DNA of 64,000 nt from Pelecanus crispus. Lineage: Eukaryota > Chordata > Aves > Pelecaniformes > Pelecanidae. A model generated the notes under the pieces. That model worked only from the letters and a program-made list of their open reading frames with translations. It was not told the DNA's origin and did not search any database. Location: contig NC_134660.1 in assembly GCF_030463565.1 (NCBI RefSeq), positions 317,501-381,500 on the forward strand, in the 5' to 3' direction. The position numbers were made by a program, and so were the translations under genes. Positions 52,078 through 63,440 of the stretch are shown piece after piece. Numbering within the stretch: position 1 is the first letter of the stretch; every line of letters begins with the position of its first letter.

Positions 52078-55000
52078 GTAGGGAGACTCGGCCCCGAGCC
52101 CCAGCTCTGCTGCTGCGCCCTGGCCGGCTCCCACCCCCGGCACGGCCCCGGCAAGGCGCTGGGGGTGCCGGTCCCCACTGAACCCCCTTCTTTCTGTCCT
52201 GCAGGAGGCCTACGAGGAGAGGATGAGGAGGACCCTGGACCCAGAGGGCTACGAAGACCCTGGTATAAAGGGCTCCCACCTGTCCCTGGGGCAGACGAGC
52301 AGTGAGTGGGTCCCCCAGGTGCCGGGGGACGCTGGGCACATGTGGGCACCGGGATTGCATGGGGGATGGCATTGCATGGGCACCGGTGTCATATGGGCGC
52401 CAGTGTTGCAGCATGACGGTGTTGCGTGGGTGACGGCATTGCATGGGTGATGGCATTGCATGAGCAACGGTGCCACATGGGCACCGGCAGCGCACAGGAA
52501 CTGGCACTGGTGGGTGCTGCATTGCAGGGGCACCAGCGGCTCAGGGGCGTGTGTTGCATGGGCGCCAGAGTTTTGTGGGTGCCAGCTATGCGTGGGTACA
52601 AGCATGGCACAGGCGTGTTGCATGGGTGCCAGCATTGTATAGGTGCCAGCATTGCATGGGCACCAGTGTTGCATGGGTGCCAGCATTGCATGGGTACCCA
52701 TGTTGCATCGGCACTATGTTGCATGGATTACCAGCATGTCACGGATGTGTTGCACGGGCACGAGCGTTGCATAGGCATCAGAGTTGCATGGGCACCAGCG
52801 TTGCATGGGTGCCAGCGTTGCACAGATGTGCCAGCATTGCATGGGCAGCAGGGCTTGCCCGGACCCCGGCGTGGCCAGGCAGGGACACGAGCCCTCGGGA
52901 TCGCATCGCCCAAAGGCAGCGACACCCTTTGCTGAAGCCCCGGAGCCAGTGAGGTGCCACCTCCAGCGCAAGGGCTGCAGGTGCCTGAGAGGGGGGCTGA
53001 GCTCAGAGACACCCGGCGTCCCTGAGGCCATGACTGAGAGCCCCATGGGAGGGAGGCGAGGGGAGCTTGGGGGGGGTCTGTGTGCCCCAGAGCATCCCCT
53101 TGCCTGGAGCTTGGTTGATGCAGAGCTGCCGCCCTGAGGGGGGTGCTTGGGCCTCACTGGCTCCTGGCATCCAGACCCTCGGGTCCCTGTTTGGGGTGAC
53201 ACAGGTCGGGGGGTAACGCTGCCGCCTGTTCTGCGCAGGGGCCGGCACTGGCACCAGGTCCCCCTTGCACGTGTGGAGGGCCAGAGCCGAGGAGCTGACG
53301 CCCCTGCGGTGAGTCCCCCAAATCGGGGAGGGGGCAGATGCTGCCCCACCTGCCCAGCTGGCATTGGCAAGGGGAGGCTGCTGGCACCCATGGGTGCCCG
53401 GTGCTGATGCCCCCGTCCTGGCGGTGTGTGTTTTGCAGTCGGTATTTGCCCAGCCGGCGGGGATACTATGACCTGGACGGGAAGAGGCGTGAGGCCGGGG
53501 CCCCCCCGGGACAGGCGAGCCGCCACGGCGGAGGGCAGCGTGAGTGACCGCAGGGGCCCCGGGGGACGAAGCCCAGCCCCGGCGTGTCCCCCCCCAAGCC
53601 CTCTGTCACGCCACCCGCCCCGGCTTTGCTGTCCCCGGCCCCGTGCTCCGCAGGGTGACCGTCACCCTGGTGTCAGGGCACGCCGCGGGGGTGACCACTG
53701 CCACTTGGCCGTAATCGCCCGCTGATTGAGGATAAATAAAGTCTTTGTTTGGGGTGAGGACAAGAACCACTTGGGGCTGAACGCCGGCTGGCGCCGGGCG
53801 GCTCTGCAGCAGCAGCAGCGGGCCGGGACGAGGACAGGCTCGTGCCCACGTGCCACGGCCAACGCCGTCGGGGACACCGGGGGCGGGAAGGCGCCCGGTC
53901 CCTGCTCCTGTGGACACAGCATCCTTCAGCCGGCAGAGCGGGATGCGGCTCTTGTGGCACCACCCTGCTGGGTGACCTGGCCGGGGGCAGTGGGGGACCA
54001 CGGTGGTCCCCAGTGGGGCGGAGGAGGATGGGGTGAGCCTGTCCCCGGCACCGGGGTGGCCACAGGCAGGCAGGAGCTGTGCTGGTGTTTACTGTCAGCA
54101 AAGGCAAAGTGCTCCAGGATTTACGGTGCACACAGGGCGGCCACGGGGCGTGGGGCTCGGCCCCCGCTTTATAGGGCCAGAGGCTGTGGGGCCGTGGGTA
54201 GCACGGGGGGGCTGCAGGTAGGCAGGGGATGGGGACAGGGACATGTCTAGCTTGGGTCTGCCTTGCCGGGGACGTGCTGTCCCTGTCCCTGTTGGAATCC
54301 AAGCGGCAGTGCTTGATGCTGGGGTCAGGGTTGTGCTGGTGGCAGTGGTGGGGCGGAGTGTGGCCACGAGCCCTGCTGTCACCCCAGCCCCGGAGATGTC
54401 CCCAGACTGTCACCCTGCCCTGGGAGCTGGGCTGCGGGGATGTGAGGGGCCGGAGCTGCGCACCGGCAGGGCGGGGGATGATGGAGGGACACATCCAGCA
54501 AACCCCAGCTGGGTCTGCGATGGGGCAATGGGTGGGGGACACGTCCAGCGAGTCCCAGCTGGATCTGGGGTGAGGGTGATGGAGCAGGGGACACATCCAG
54601 GCAACCCCAAATGGGTCTGGGAGGGGGGTGATGCGGGGAGGCGCCTTCAACAGACCCTGGGGGGGGTCTAGGTCAGGGACCAGCTAACACAGTGGTGGCT
54701 CCGCTCGCAGCTCCATCAGAGACCGATGTGGACCTGGAGGCGGCAGGGAGCAGGAGGCCCGTGTCCCAGCGGGACGCCCGTGAGGTGGGTGCTGCCCTGG
54801 GGACCCCCATTCTCTCCCCATTCCTGGGGCTGGGCAGGCTGTGGCCACCCACAGACCACCCCCACGTCAGCCCCTGGGGACACCGGGGCATGGGGGGTGC
54901 TGGCACGGCAGCCGCAGCGCTGGGGCTCCTGTGGGTCCCTGCTGTGGCCAGGGGGACCCTGACTCCCCCCCACCCTGGCTCTGGCTGCAGGGCTACGTGG

Positions 55001-58000
55001 AGCTGCACGAGCTGGTCATGGACAGCAACCAGGAGCTGTGCTGGATGGAGGCTGGCCACTGGCTCAAGCTGGAGGAGGACTTCAAGGCTGCCGGGCACTG
55101 GGACGAGCCCCATCTCTCCTTCCTGACCTACCGCAGCCTCCTGGACATCCACCAGGCTTTGGCCAAAGGTGGGGACACAGGCTGGGGCTGGGATGGCGGT
55201 GGGGACCCCACGCCGGCCAGTCAGTGACGGTGCTGTCCCTGCAGGCACCTTGCTCCTCGACCTGGAGGCCACCTCGCTGGCAGCCATCGCCCACCTCCTC
55301 ATCGACCAGATGATCTACGAGGAGCAGATCACGCCACAGGACCAGGAGGAAATCCTGAGGACGCTGCTGCTGCAGCACAAGTATGGCTGGGCCTGATGGC
55401 CCCATGGGGGGGATGCAGATATCTAAGCTGGACCTGCCTCCAGCGAGTCCCGCTGGGGCCTGGCACAGGGTGGAAAAACCCCTCTGCCATTTGTCTTTGC
55501 CTTCCAGCCCGGTTCGGGGGTCCCCACGCACCCCCAGGGCTGGGGCTGTCTTATGGGGTTTTGGGAGGGTCAGTGGCGCTGGCCTGTCTGACGCCACCCT
55601 CCCCGCTGCTCTAGACACCCCAGCAAGGCTGAGTCAGTCGCGACCCTGCCACCGGCACAGCTGCAGCGCTCGGGCGCAGGCCAGGCAGAGACGGAGCAGC
55701 CGCTGCTGCGGAAGCAGCAGTCCCTGGAGATGCACAGTCTGGCCAGGGCTGAGCAGGTGAGCGGGGACGGGGCTGTGGCGGGAGGCAACGGGGACAAGGG
55801 GGCAGCACGGGGCAGGGGTCGGGGGTGCTGGGTCCAGCCAGGCTGCGGGGAGATGCACACATGCACCCTGGTGCACGCGCGCACGCAGATGTGCACATGC
55901 AGGTGCACAGACAAGGCAGTTGCACACCAAGAGGTGTTCCGGCTCTCGCACAGCCCCCCGTGCTGTGCATCCCCAGGGAGCGCACACACCTGCTGACACA
56001 CGCTCGTGCACATTCGCACACCTATCCACACACACGTGCACAGGCACAAACAGCCTCCCAAACCTCCACGCACACTGCTTTCTCTCACCCTCACACACAT
56101 GTGCACACATGCACTTGCACACACATGCATGCACGTGCACACTTATGCAGGGACTTGCAGGCACATGTACACACATGGGTGCACATGCATGCACACACAT
56201 GCAAGCAGGGCAGGCATTGCCATGGGAAGGCGCAGAGGTGCTAGCAAGGGAGCTGGGCTTGCAGAGGATGAAGGGGGACACACCAGGGATGGAGAGGGCC
56301 ATGCAGGGGACAGAGAGGGCCACCAAGGACAGCCAGCTGACTCCTGCCATTCATCTGCCCGCCACAGAGCCCGAGCACGGCCACTAGACCCCAGCTCCTC
56401 GAGAAGGTCCCCGAGGATGCTGAGGCCACGCTGGTCCTCGTGGGTGAGTGGTCAGGGGGGCTGCAGGCGCAGGGTTGGGGAGGTGGGTGCAGGGTCAGGG
56501 CAGTGGGTGCGGGGCCAGGGTGCGCATTGGGAGCTTTGGTGCCTGCCTGCTTGCTCACTCGCTGCTTTTCTCACACCTTTTTTGACTCTCCCCGTCCTCA
56601 GCCCTCGCTGCCGCCTGCTGCTGCTGAGCGCTGCTCTCTGGGCCCCGTGTCCCCATGTCCCTTGTCCTCATGTCCCATTTCTCCACTCCCCTGTGCACCC
56701 TGTCCTCATGTCTCTCTGTCCCCTGTGCCCCCGTGTCCCCATGCCCTGATGTCCCTGTGCCCACTGTGTCCTGTGCCCACTTACCCCAGTGTCTCCATGT
56801 CTCAATGTCCCTGTGCCTCTGCGTCCTCTTGTCATTGTGTGCCCCTGTCCCATTCCCTTTGTCCCCGCACATCCCCATGCCTTTGTGTCATCTTGTCTCC
56901 AGATGACTCTGTCCCGGCACCCCTGTGTCCCCTTGTCTCCATATCCCAATGCCCCCATGTTTTGCTGTCCCCATGCTCCTGTGTCCCCATGTCCTTGTGC
57001 CCCGTGTCCCTGTGCCTGGCCTCCCGTGACCCCCGTCCCGTCCCGTCCTCCCCCCAGGCTGTGCAGCCTTCCTGAAGCAGCAGACACTGGCCTTTGTGCG
57101 CCTGAAAGCCGCGGTGAAACTGGACGCCGTCCTCAACGTGTCCCTGCCTGTCCGCTTCCTCTTCGTGGTCCTGGGCCCTGACAACCCCCATGTCACCTAC
57201 CACGAGATCGGCCGCGCCATTGCCACCATGATGTCCGAGAGGGTATGGCTCGCCCACGACCGCCACCTCCACTGCCACCGCCACCAGCACTGCCGTCCAG
57301 AGTGCCAGCCCCCCTGAGCACCCCGAAGTCCCCAGCCCTGGGTCTGCACCCTCTAACAGGGCTCATCCACCTGTGCCACATCCCTCTCTGTGCTCATGTC
57401 CCTGTGTCTCCATGCCACTGTGTCCCCTCGTCCCCATGCCACTGTGTCCTCATCCTTCTGGGTCTCCATGTCCCCATGCACCCCTGTCCCCATGTCCCCA
57501 TCTCCACATGCACCCCATCCCTATGTCCATATGCATCCCTGTCCCCACATTTCTGTGGCCCCGTGGCCCCATGCTTCCATGTGCCTGAGGTCAAATGTCC
57601 CCTTGTGCCCATATGTCCAAGCAACCGTGTCCCCATGCTCCTGTGGTCCTATGTCCCCCATGTGCCCCCTTATCCCCATGCCCCCCCTCATCCTCATGCC
57701 CTCATGCCTCCATGTCCTCATGTCCCCACAATGCCCTATCCCCACGGGGATGCTCAGGGGCCGGGTGGGTGCCCAGCAGCACTCGAGGGTGCTGGAGACA
57801 GCTGAGCGCCTGTCCCCGGGCCACCCCGCAGGTCTTTCGCCGGGATGCCTACCTGGCCGAGTGCCGCCAGGACCTGCTGTGGGGCATGGAGGGCTTTCTG
57901 GAGGCTAGCATCGTCCTGCCGCCCACTGAGACCCTGAGCGAGCAGCACCTCCGCAGCCTGGTGCCGCTGCAGCATGAGCTGCTCCGCCGCCGCTACCAGC

Positions 58001-61000
58001 CCCCCAAGAAGGCACCGGGCAAGGACTTCCCAAAACAAACGGGTACAGTGGGGACCACCCCCCCCCCCGGATTCCCCATCCCCGTGGCTGGTGGAACCCC
58101 GCCCCCCCCCTTGCACGCGATGTCCCCTCATGGCCACCTGCTTGTGTTCCCAGGGCCGAAGGCACCGGCGCCAGACGATGACGACCCCCTGCGCAGGACA
58201 GGACAACCTTTTGGGGGGCTGGTGCGGGACATCCGCCGCCGGTACCCCAAATATCTCAGCGACATCAAGGACGCTTGCAACCCCCAGTGCCTGGCCGCCA
58301 TCATCTTCATCTACTTTGCGGCGCTGTCACCTGCTGTCACCTTTGGAGGCTTGCTGAGTAATGGGGGAGACAGGCTGGGGACACGCTGGGGGATGGGGAC
58401 GTCCCCCAGCTGGGCACGGGGCTGGGGGAGAGGGGTGCCACTGCCTGCAGCACCATCCCCTGGGGATGCTCCTGGGGGGGCTATTACACCCCCTAACCCT
58501 GGTGCCGAGGAGTTTGGGATGGGGGGATGCAGTGCTGTGCCCCCCAGCACCCACCGGCTCTGCCCCCCCAGGTGACAAGACCGAGGGCATGATGGGGGTG
58601 TCAGAGCTGCTCATCTCCACCTGCGTGCAGTGCTTCCTCTTCAGCATCCTCAGCGCCCAGCCCCTGCTCGTCATCGGCTTCTCAGGGCCCCTCCTTGTCT
58701 TTGAGGAAGCCTTCTTCACGGTGGGTGTCACCCCACACCCCTGGGTGCCCCCCACCTGCTGCTGGCCGTCCCCGCAGGGGGCTCGTGGTGTCCCCCACCA
58801 GCCTCGGCAGAGGCATGGGGTGCTGCCGCAACAGGTGATGGGAGAGGGGTGCTGCCATGTGGGGGATGGCATGTAGGGGATGGCACAGGGGTGATGCCAC
58901 ATGCAGGATGGTACATGGGTGATGCCACGTGGGTGATGGCACATGGGTGATATCATGCAGGCAGAGCCATCTGGGTGGTGGCATGGGGTGATGCGAGGTG
59001 CATGACGCCATGTGGGTGATGCCAAATAGCTGACACCAGGTGGGCGATGCCAGGCAGGTGCTGCCATTGGGGTGCTGCCAGGCGGGCGATCCCGCAGAGG
59101 TCCTGCCACACCGGGGTACCACTATCCCCATCCCCGCCCTCCCCAGCCCCCGGGCAGGAGGCGCAGGGCCACGGTGGGACCCCGGCATCCAGCCCACCTG
59201 GGTGCCCGTGCCGGGGGCTCCGGTGGGCTGATGGGGGCTGTACCCTCTGGCTCCCCAGTTCTGCAGTTCCCATGGTATCGAGTACATCGTGGGTCGGGTC
59301 TGGATTGGCTTCTGGCTGGTCCTGATAGTGCTGGTGGTGGTGGCCTGCGAGGGCAGCTTCCTGGTGCGCTACCTGTCCCGCTACACCCAGGAGATCTTCT
59401 CCTTCCTCATCTCCTTCATCTTCATCTACGAGACCTTCTCCAAGCTTGTCACGGTGAGGGGTGTGGGGGTCCTGCGGTGGGGAAGGTGGGGGGGTGGCTG
59501 CAGATTGTGGTCAGCACCCGGGTTTCCATAGAAACAGCAGGAGCCGGTCGAGAGATGCAGGCCAGGGATGGAGCCCATCTCCCATCATTTTGTCCCCCTT
59601 CCCAGGTGTTTCCCGGCTCGTACTTCTCTCTGCAGGGGGATTTAGGGGCAGGGAGGTGAAGCCCAAGCAGATGTCCCACCTGGGCTGCAGCAAACATGGC
59701 CCTTGCCCAGGAACTGCCCAGAGAGCCCCAATTTCTTCCCCCACCCCCTGGGTCAGACCCTTCCCGGATGGCCGGTAGCAATGGGATGGTGTCATCCCGG
59801 GCACTGGGTGCCTACAGGGACATCGCTGGTGCTGGAGAGGTGACAGGCAGGACTCATGCCCCATCACACCCTGGACCCCCATCACACCAAGGCATCCCCC
59901 ATGCACCCCTCAGCACAGCCCCAAACACCCTGGGGACACTTGGTCTGCAGCAAGGCCACGCTCATCTGTCCCCGCTGTGCCACCTAGCCCCTGCTCTGGC
60001 CCCATCTCTGAAGGAGTGTGGAGAAAACCGAGCCTAAAAATAACCCCTGCTCACCATGTGCCAAACTCCCAGTCTCACTGGTCACCCTGGCACACACCCT
60101 GCACCCACGCACCTGCCAGGATGGTGCTGCGGGGCTCCCAGCATGGCAGGAGGGGTGCAGGGGGATCCCCCATCCCCACCCGCCAGCAGGTCTCCCCTCC
60201 TCCCTGACCCTCTCTCCTTCCCTCCCCAGATCTTCAAGGATCACCCGCTAAAGCAGCATTACAACGTGACGGCCGCAATTGAGCCCATACTGCCACAGCC
60301 CAACACGGCGCTGCTCTCCCTTGTCCTCATGGCTGGAACCTTCTTCCTGGCCTTCTTCCTCCGCCAGTTCAAGAATAGTGCTTTCCTGCCTGGCAGGGTG
60401 AGGACAGCAGGGGCACGGTGGCATCCCCCTCACGCCACTGGCCCCTCGGCAGGGGCAGCGCCGGGGGCAAAACGGGGGCTCGGTGGGAGTGGTTTCTTGA
60501 AAGGGGCTGGCTGAGACCATGCAAACTCATTGCATGCTCCTCTGGAGGTCTTTGCTAGAGCTCATTGCAGGTGGGGACACGGCGGGGGGACCCCCTCGGC
60601 CGGGTGGGGACACAGGCGGGTTTAACGTGGTCATGGTGTCCCCACAGGCCCGGCGCTTGATCGGGGACTTCGGGGTGCCCATTTCCATCTTCATCATGGC
60701 ACTGATTGACTTCTTCATTAAGGACACATACACGCAGGTCCGGGAGCAGCAGGAGGGCAGGGCCTGGGGGGCACAGGTGTCCCCAACAAGGGGACGTGGA
60801 GCTGCGTGCTCAGCCCTGTGCCCTGTCCCCTCACTCCCCTGTCTCTTGCTTCCACCCAGAAACTGAAAGTCCCCAAAGGGCTGCAGGTCACCAACTCGGT
60901 TGCCCGGGGCTGGTTTATCAAACCCACGGGACTAAACCAACCCTTCCCCATCTGGATGATGTTCGCCTCCGTGTTGCCCGCCATCTTGGTCTTCATCCTC

Positions 61001-62424
61001 ATCTTCCTTGAGACACAGATCACCACGTGAGGGCCGGGAGGGTGTGGGAAGGGGAGGTCTGTGGGGTACCTGGTGGGACGGGGACAGAGGGGACATCCCC
61101 AGGGTGCTGTGTCACCAAGTTGTCCCCTCTGTCCCTGGCAGCCTCATCATCAGCAAGCCCGAGAGGAAGCTGGTGAAGGGCTCTGGCTTCCACCTGGACC
61201 TGCTGCTGATCGTGACCATGGGGGGGCTGGCCGCCCTCTTGGGCGTACCCTGGCTCAGCGCCACCACCGTCCGCAGCATCACCCACGCCAACGCCCTCAC
61301 CATCATGAGCAAGACCTCCGCTTCTGGTGAGAAGTCCCAGATCTTGGAGGTCAAGGAACAACGCATCAGTGGCTTGGTGGTGGCCGTGCTCATCGGTGAG
61401 CTGGGGAGGGACCCTGCACCCCAGGTGGCGAGCGCTGGGCGTTCCTGGAGGCTCTCCCTGACCTCTCCTTCTCCACTGCAGGCGTCTCCATCTTCATGGA
61501 GCCCATCCTGAAGTACATCCCGCTGTCTGTGCTCTTTGGCATCTTCCTCTACATGGGTGTCACCTCCCTCTTTGGCATCCAGCTCTTCGACCGCATCCTG
61601 CTCTTGCTGATGCCACCCAAGTACCATCCCAGAGAGCCCTATGTCACCCGGGTGAGTGAGCCTTATGCCACTGGGCGTTGGGGTGTCCTGGGCTGTGGCA
61701 CCCCATGGTGCTGCCCGCAATTGCTTGGGGCTCCCCAAAGAGCCTCCTCCTTTGGTGCTGACCTTCACTGGGCTCTTTGGGCCACTGGCCCTGCCCCCCC
61801 AGGCACCCCAGGAAGGGTTGCGGGGTGCTGGACCCACCACCCTGACCCCGCTGGGCTCCTCATCCCACAGGTGAAGACTTGGCGGATGCACCTCTTCACC
61901 TTCACACAGATCATCGTCCTCGTGTTGCTGTTGGTGGTGAAGTCCACCGCGGCCTCGCTGGCGCTGCCCTTCATCCTCATCCTCACCGTGCCCCTGCGGC
62001 GCTGGGTGCTGCCCAGGATCTTCCAGGACATCGAGCTCAAATGCGTACGTACCCTGGCATGGGCTGGGAGCCACTGCAGTGCTGTCCCTGTCCCTGTGCC
62101 TGTCCCCATGTCCATCCCCATCCCTGTCCCTATCCTCATCCTCGTCCCCATCTGTGTCCCCCATCCCTGTGCCCACCCTTGTTCCCATCCCTGTCCCCAT
62201 CCTCATCCCTGTCCCCAGCCCTATCCCTGTCCCCATCCTCATCCCTGTCCCCATCCCCATCCCTGTCCCCAGCCTCATTCCTGTCCCCATCCCTACCCAT
62301 GTCCCCATCCCATCCCACCTAATGCCCTCTCCCGCCCCTCCAGCTGGACGCGGACGACGTGGTGGTGACCTTCGAAGAGATGGAGGGCATAGATGTGTAC
62401 AACGAGGTGCAGATGCCCAGCTAA
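52060..62424 (+). CDS. SLC4A1: SLC4A1, band 3 anion exchanger (AE1)
   Basis: Plasma-membrane Cl-/HCO3- exchanger of red cells (and kidney in mammals) and a cytoskeleton anchor. Coding exons: 52060-52077, 52205-52301, 54711-54784, 54991-55168, 55245-55380, 55615-55756, 56368-56443, 57058-57242, 57832-58042, 58154-58357, 58572-58720, 59259-59453, 60230-60397, 60648-60737, 60860-61026, 61142-61395, 61482-61651, 61871-62044, 62344-62424. That is 2769 nt and 922 residues; human has 911. Start MEGPGQEAYEE; cytosolic domain to about residue 390; then the conserved membrane domain ([27 protein letters not shown]). Key residues: Lys552 and Lys862 (human DIDS sites 539 and 851), Glu692 (human Glu681), C-terminal LDADD at 897-901 (proposed carbonic anhydrase II contact), ending NEVQMPS. 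Human palmitoyl-Cys843 is Val854 here. Nineteen coding exons, as in human. Confidence 0.99.
52325..52855. repeat. 16-20 bp minisatellite in SLC4A1 intron 2
   Basis: About 25-30 degenerate copies of TTGCATGGGTGCCAGCA, running almost from the exon 2 donor for half a kilobase. Variants swap GGGCACCGG for GGGTGCCAG. ATTGCATG recurs in most units. Confidence 0.9.
53239..53539 (+). other. SLC4A1: Two candidate optional exons in SLC4A1 intron 2
   Basis: Segments 53239-53308 (70 nt) and 53439-53539 (101 nt) each have a good acceptor (TTCTGCGCAG; GTGTGTTTTGCAG) and donor (CG, GTGAGTCC; AGC, GTGAGTGA). Their phases fit the flanking coding exons exactly, and together they add 57 residues in frame (including [19 protein letters not shown]). 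Chicken band 3 of 922 residues, as I recall it, lacks them. They may be alternative or may be chance. Confidence 0.4.
53735..53740 (+). terminator. SLC4A1: Intronic polyadenylation signal in SLC4A1
   Basis: AATAAA followed at once by a GT-rich stretch (GTCTTTGTTTGGGGTGAGG), a textbook poly(A) site. If the donor at 53540 is not used, translation stops at TGA 53545-53547, predicting a 97-residue product with only the AE1 N-terminus. Confidence 0.45.
54475..54665. repeat. 55-60 bp tandem repeat before SLC4A1 coding exon 3
   Basis: Three full and one partial copy of a unit with GGGGACACATCCAGC, AACCCCAGCTGGGTCTGG and GGGTGATGG, ending about 45 bp before the acceptor at 54710. Confidence 0.85.
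55850..56210. repeat. CA/TG alternating repeat in SLC4A1 intron
   Basis: Imperfect ACACATGCAC, GTGCACGCGC and TGCACATGCA units over about 360 bp between the exons ending at 55756 and starting at 56368. Confidence 0.8.
56640..57020. repeat. TGTCCCCATG minisatellite in SLC4A1 intron
   Basis: Dozens of short units of the form TGTCCC(C/T)(A/T)TG, ending about 40 bp before the acceptor of the exon at 57058. A related array occupies 57,370-57,740 in the next intron, so the exon 57058-57242 is bracketed by the same repeat family. Confidence 0.85.
57370..57740. repeat. CCATGTCCCC minisatellite, second array
   Basis: Same family as the array at 56,640-57,020, with more ATGCC and CCTCAT variants. It lies in the intron before the exon at 57832. 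Confidence 0.85.
58855..59100. repeat. GATGCCACRTGGGT minisatellite in SLC4A1 intron
   Basis: About ten degenerate 18-22 bp units (GGTGATGGCACATGGGTGAT type) in the intron before the exon at 59259. Confidence 0.8.
62075..62330. repeat. CCTGTCCCCATCC repeat in SLC4A1 last intron
   Basis: Tandem CCCTGTCCCCATCCTCAT units on the plus strand, filling nearly the whole last intron up to about 14 bp before the acceptor at 62343. Confidence 0.85.
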
Positions 62425-63440
62425 GGGCTCGCTGCCGCCCGCCCCCTCAGATGGCCCCGCACCCCCCGGCCCCCCACCCCGACCTGCCTGTGTGGAGTTC
62501 CCCAGTGGAATCCTCAGTGCGAACGAGCGCTTGCAGCGGCTCGCAGCCTCTCCAGGGGTCGGGAGGTAAATAGTCCAGCGAGGGGGTTTATATATTTGCA
62601 TTTAAGATAATCATGCTAAAAAACACCAAAAAAAAAAGTTACGCTGATGCTTCCACAGGTAGGATTCACTCAGAACCAAACAAAAATAAAAAAAAAAGAC
62701 CCAAAAAGCACCTTAAAAAAGAAAAAAAAAAGAGAAAAAAAAAAAAAAAAGAAAAAGCAGCTGCAAGAAGTGATCTGTATATTTGATGCTAGCGATTGGG
62801 GGAGTTTGTAATTTATTGTTGAAGGCTGATTGTGCTCCCGCCGTATGCGTGTGTGTGTGTATATATTAGAGAGAACTATATAAAAATTTACAGTTTTCTA
62901 CAAAGCCTTATTTTAAAGGATCCTGGTCAGGGCCTAAACTCTACAGACCAGGCCAGCAGCATCACTTAACTGATGAATTAGTGTTAGTATCATTCTTTAT
63001 TTTTTTAGCATTTCAGTTAAATCCATGTAGTTTTTCCTTGATTTTCCCCTTGCTTGCTGACCACGTCTTGCCCTGTTTCCACCGGGATTGCTCCCAGACT
63101 GGCCGAGCATCCCCCTGCTCCTGCCGGGGCTGATCCTGCCCTGGTCAGACCCAAGGGCCAGATTCAGCCAGGGTGCAGCCACCCAATCAGGCTGCAAATT
63201 TGTTCCTTTTTGCATAAATCGGAGCGGGGGGGACCCCGAAATCAGGGAGGGTGCGGGGGGGTGGGGGGGAGCAGCCGTGCCTGGGGCTACGCTGCCTCGT
63301 GTTTGGGTTGGTTTAGTTTTACTAATTATGTGTCCGAAATAAACAAGTTGCAAGCTTTGGGTTTTTTTTTTCCTTTCCTTCCCCACCCACCTCTGTATCA
63401 GGCTTTAATAAAGAAATTAATAAAATCAGAAAGGAAATGG
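62425..63440 (+). other. SLC4A1: SLC4A1 3'UTR with several poly(A) signals
   Basis: AATAAA hexamers at 62685-62690, 63338-63343, 63407-63412 and 63419-63424 give possible short and long 3'UTRs (about 0.3 and 1.0 kb). An A-rich tract with G interruptions covers 62,620-62,757, and a short TGTGTGTGTGTATATA run lies near 62,846. The stop codon is 62422-62424. Confidence 0.75.
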
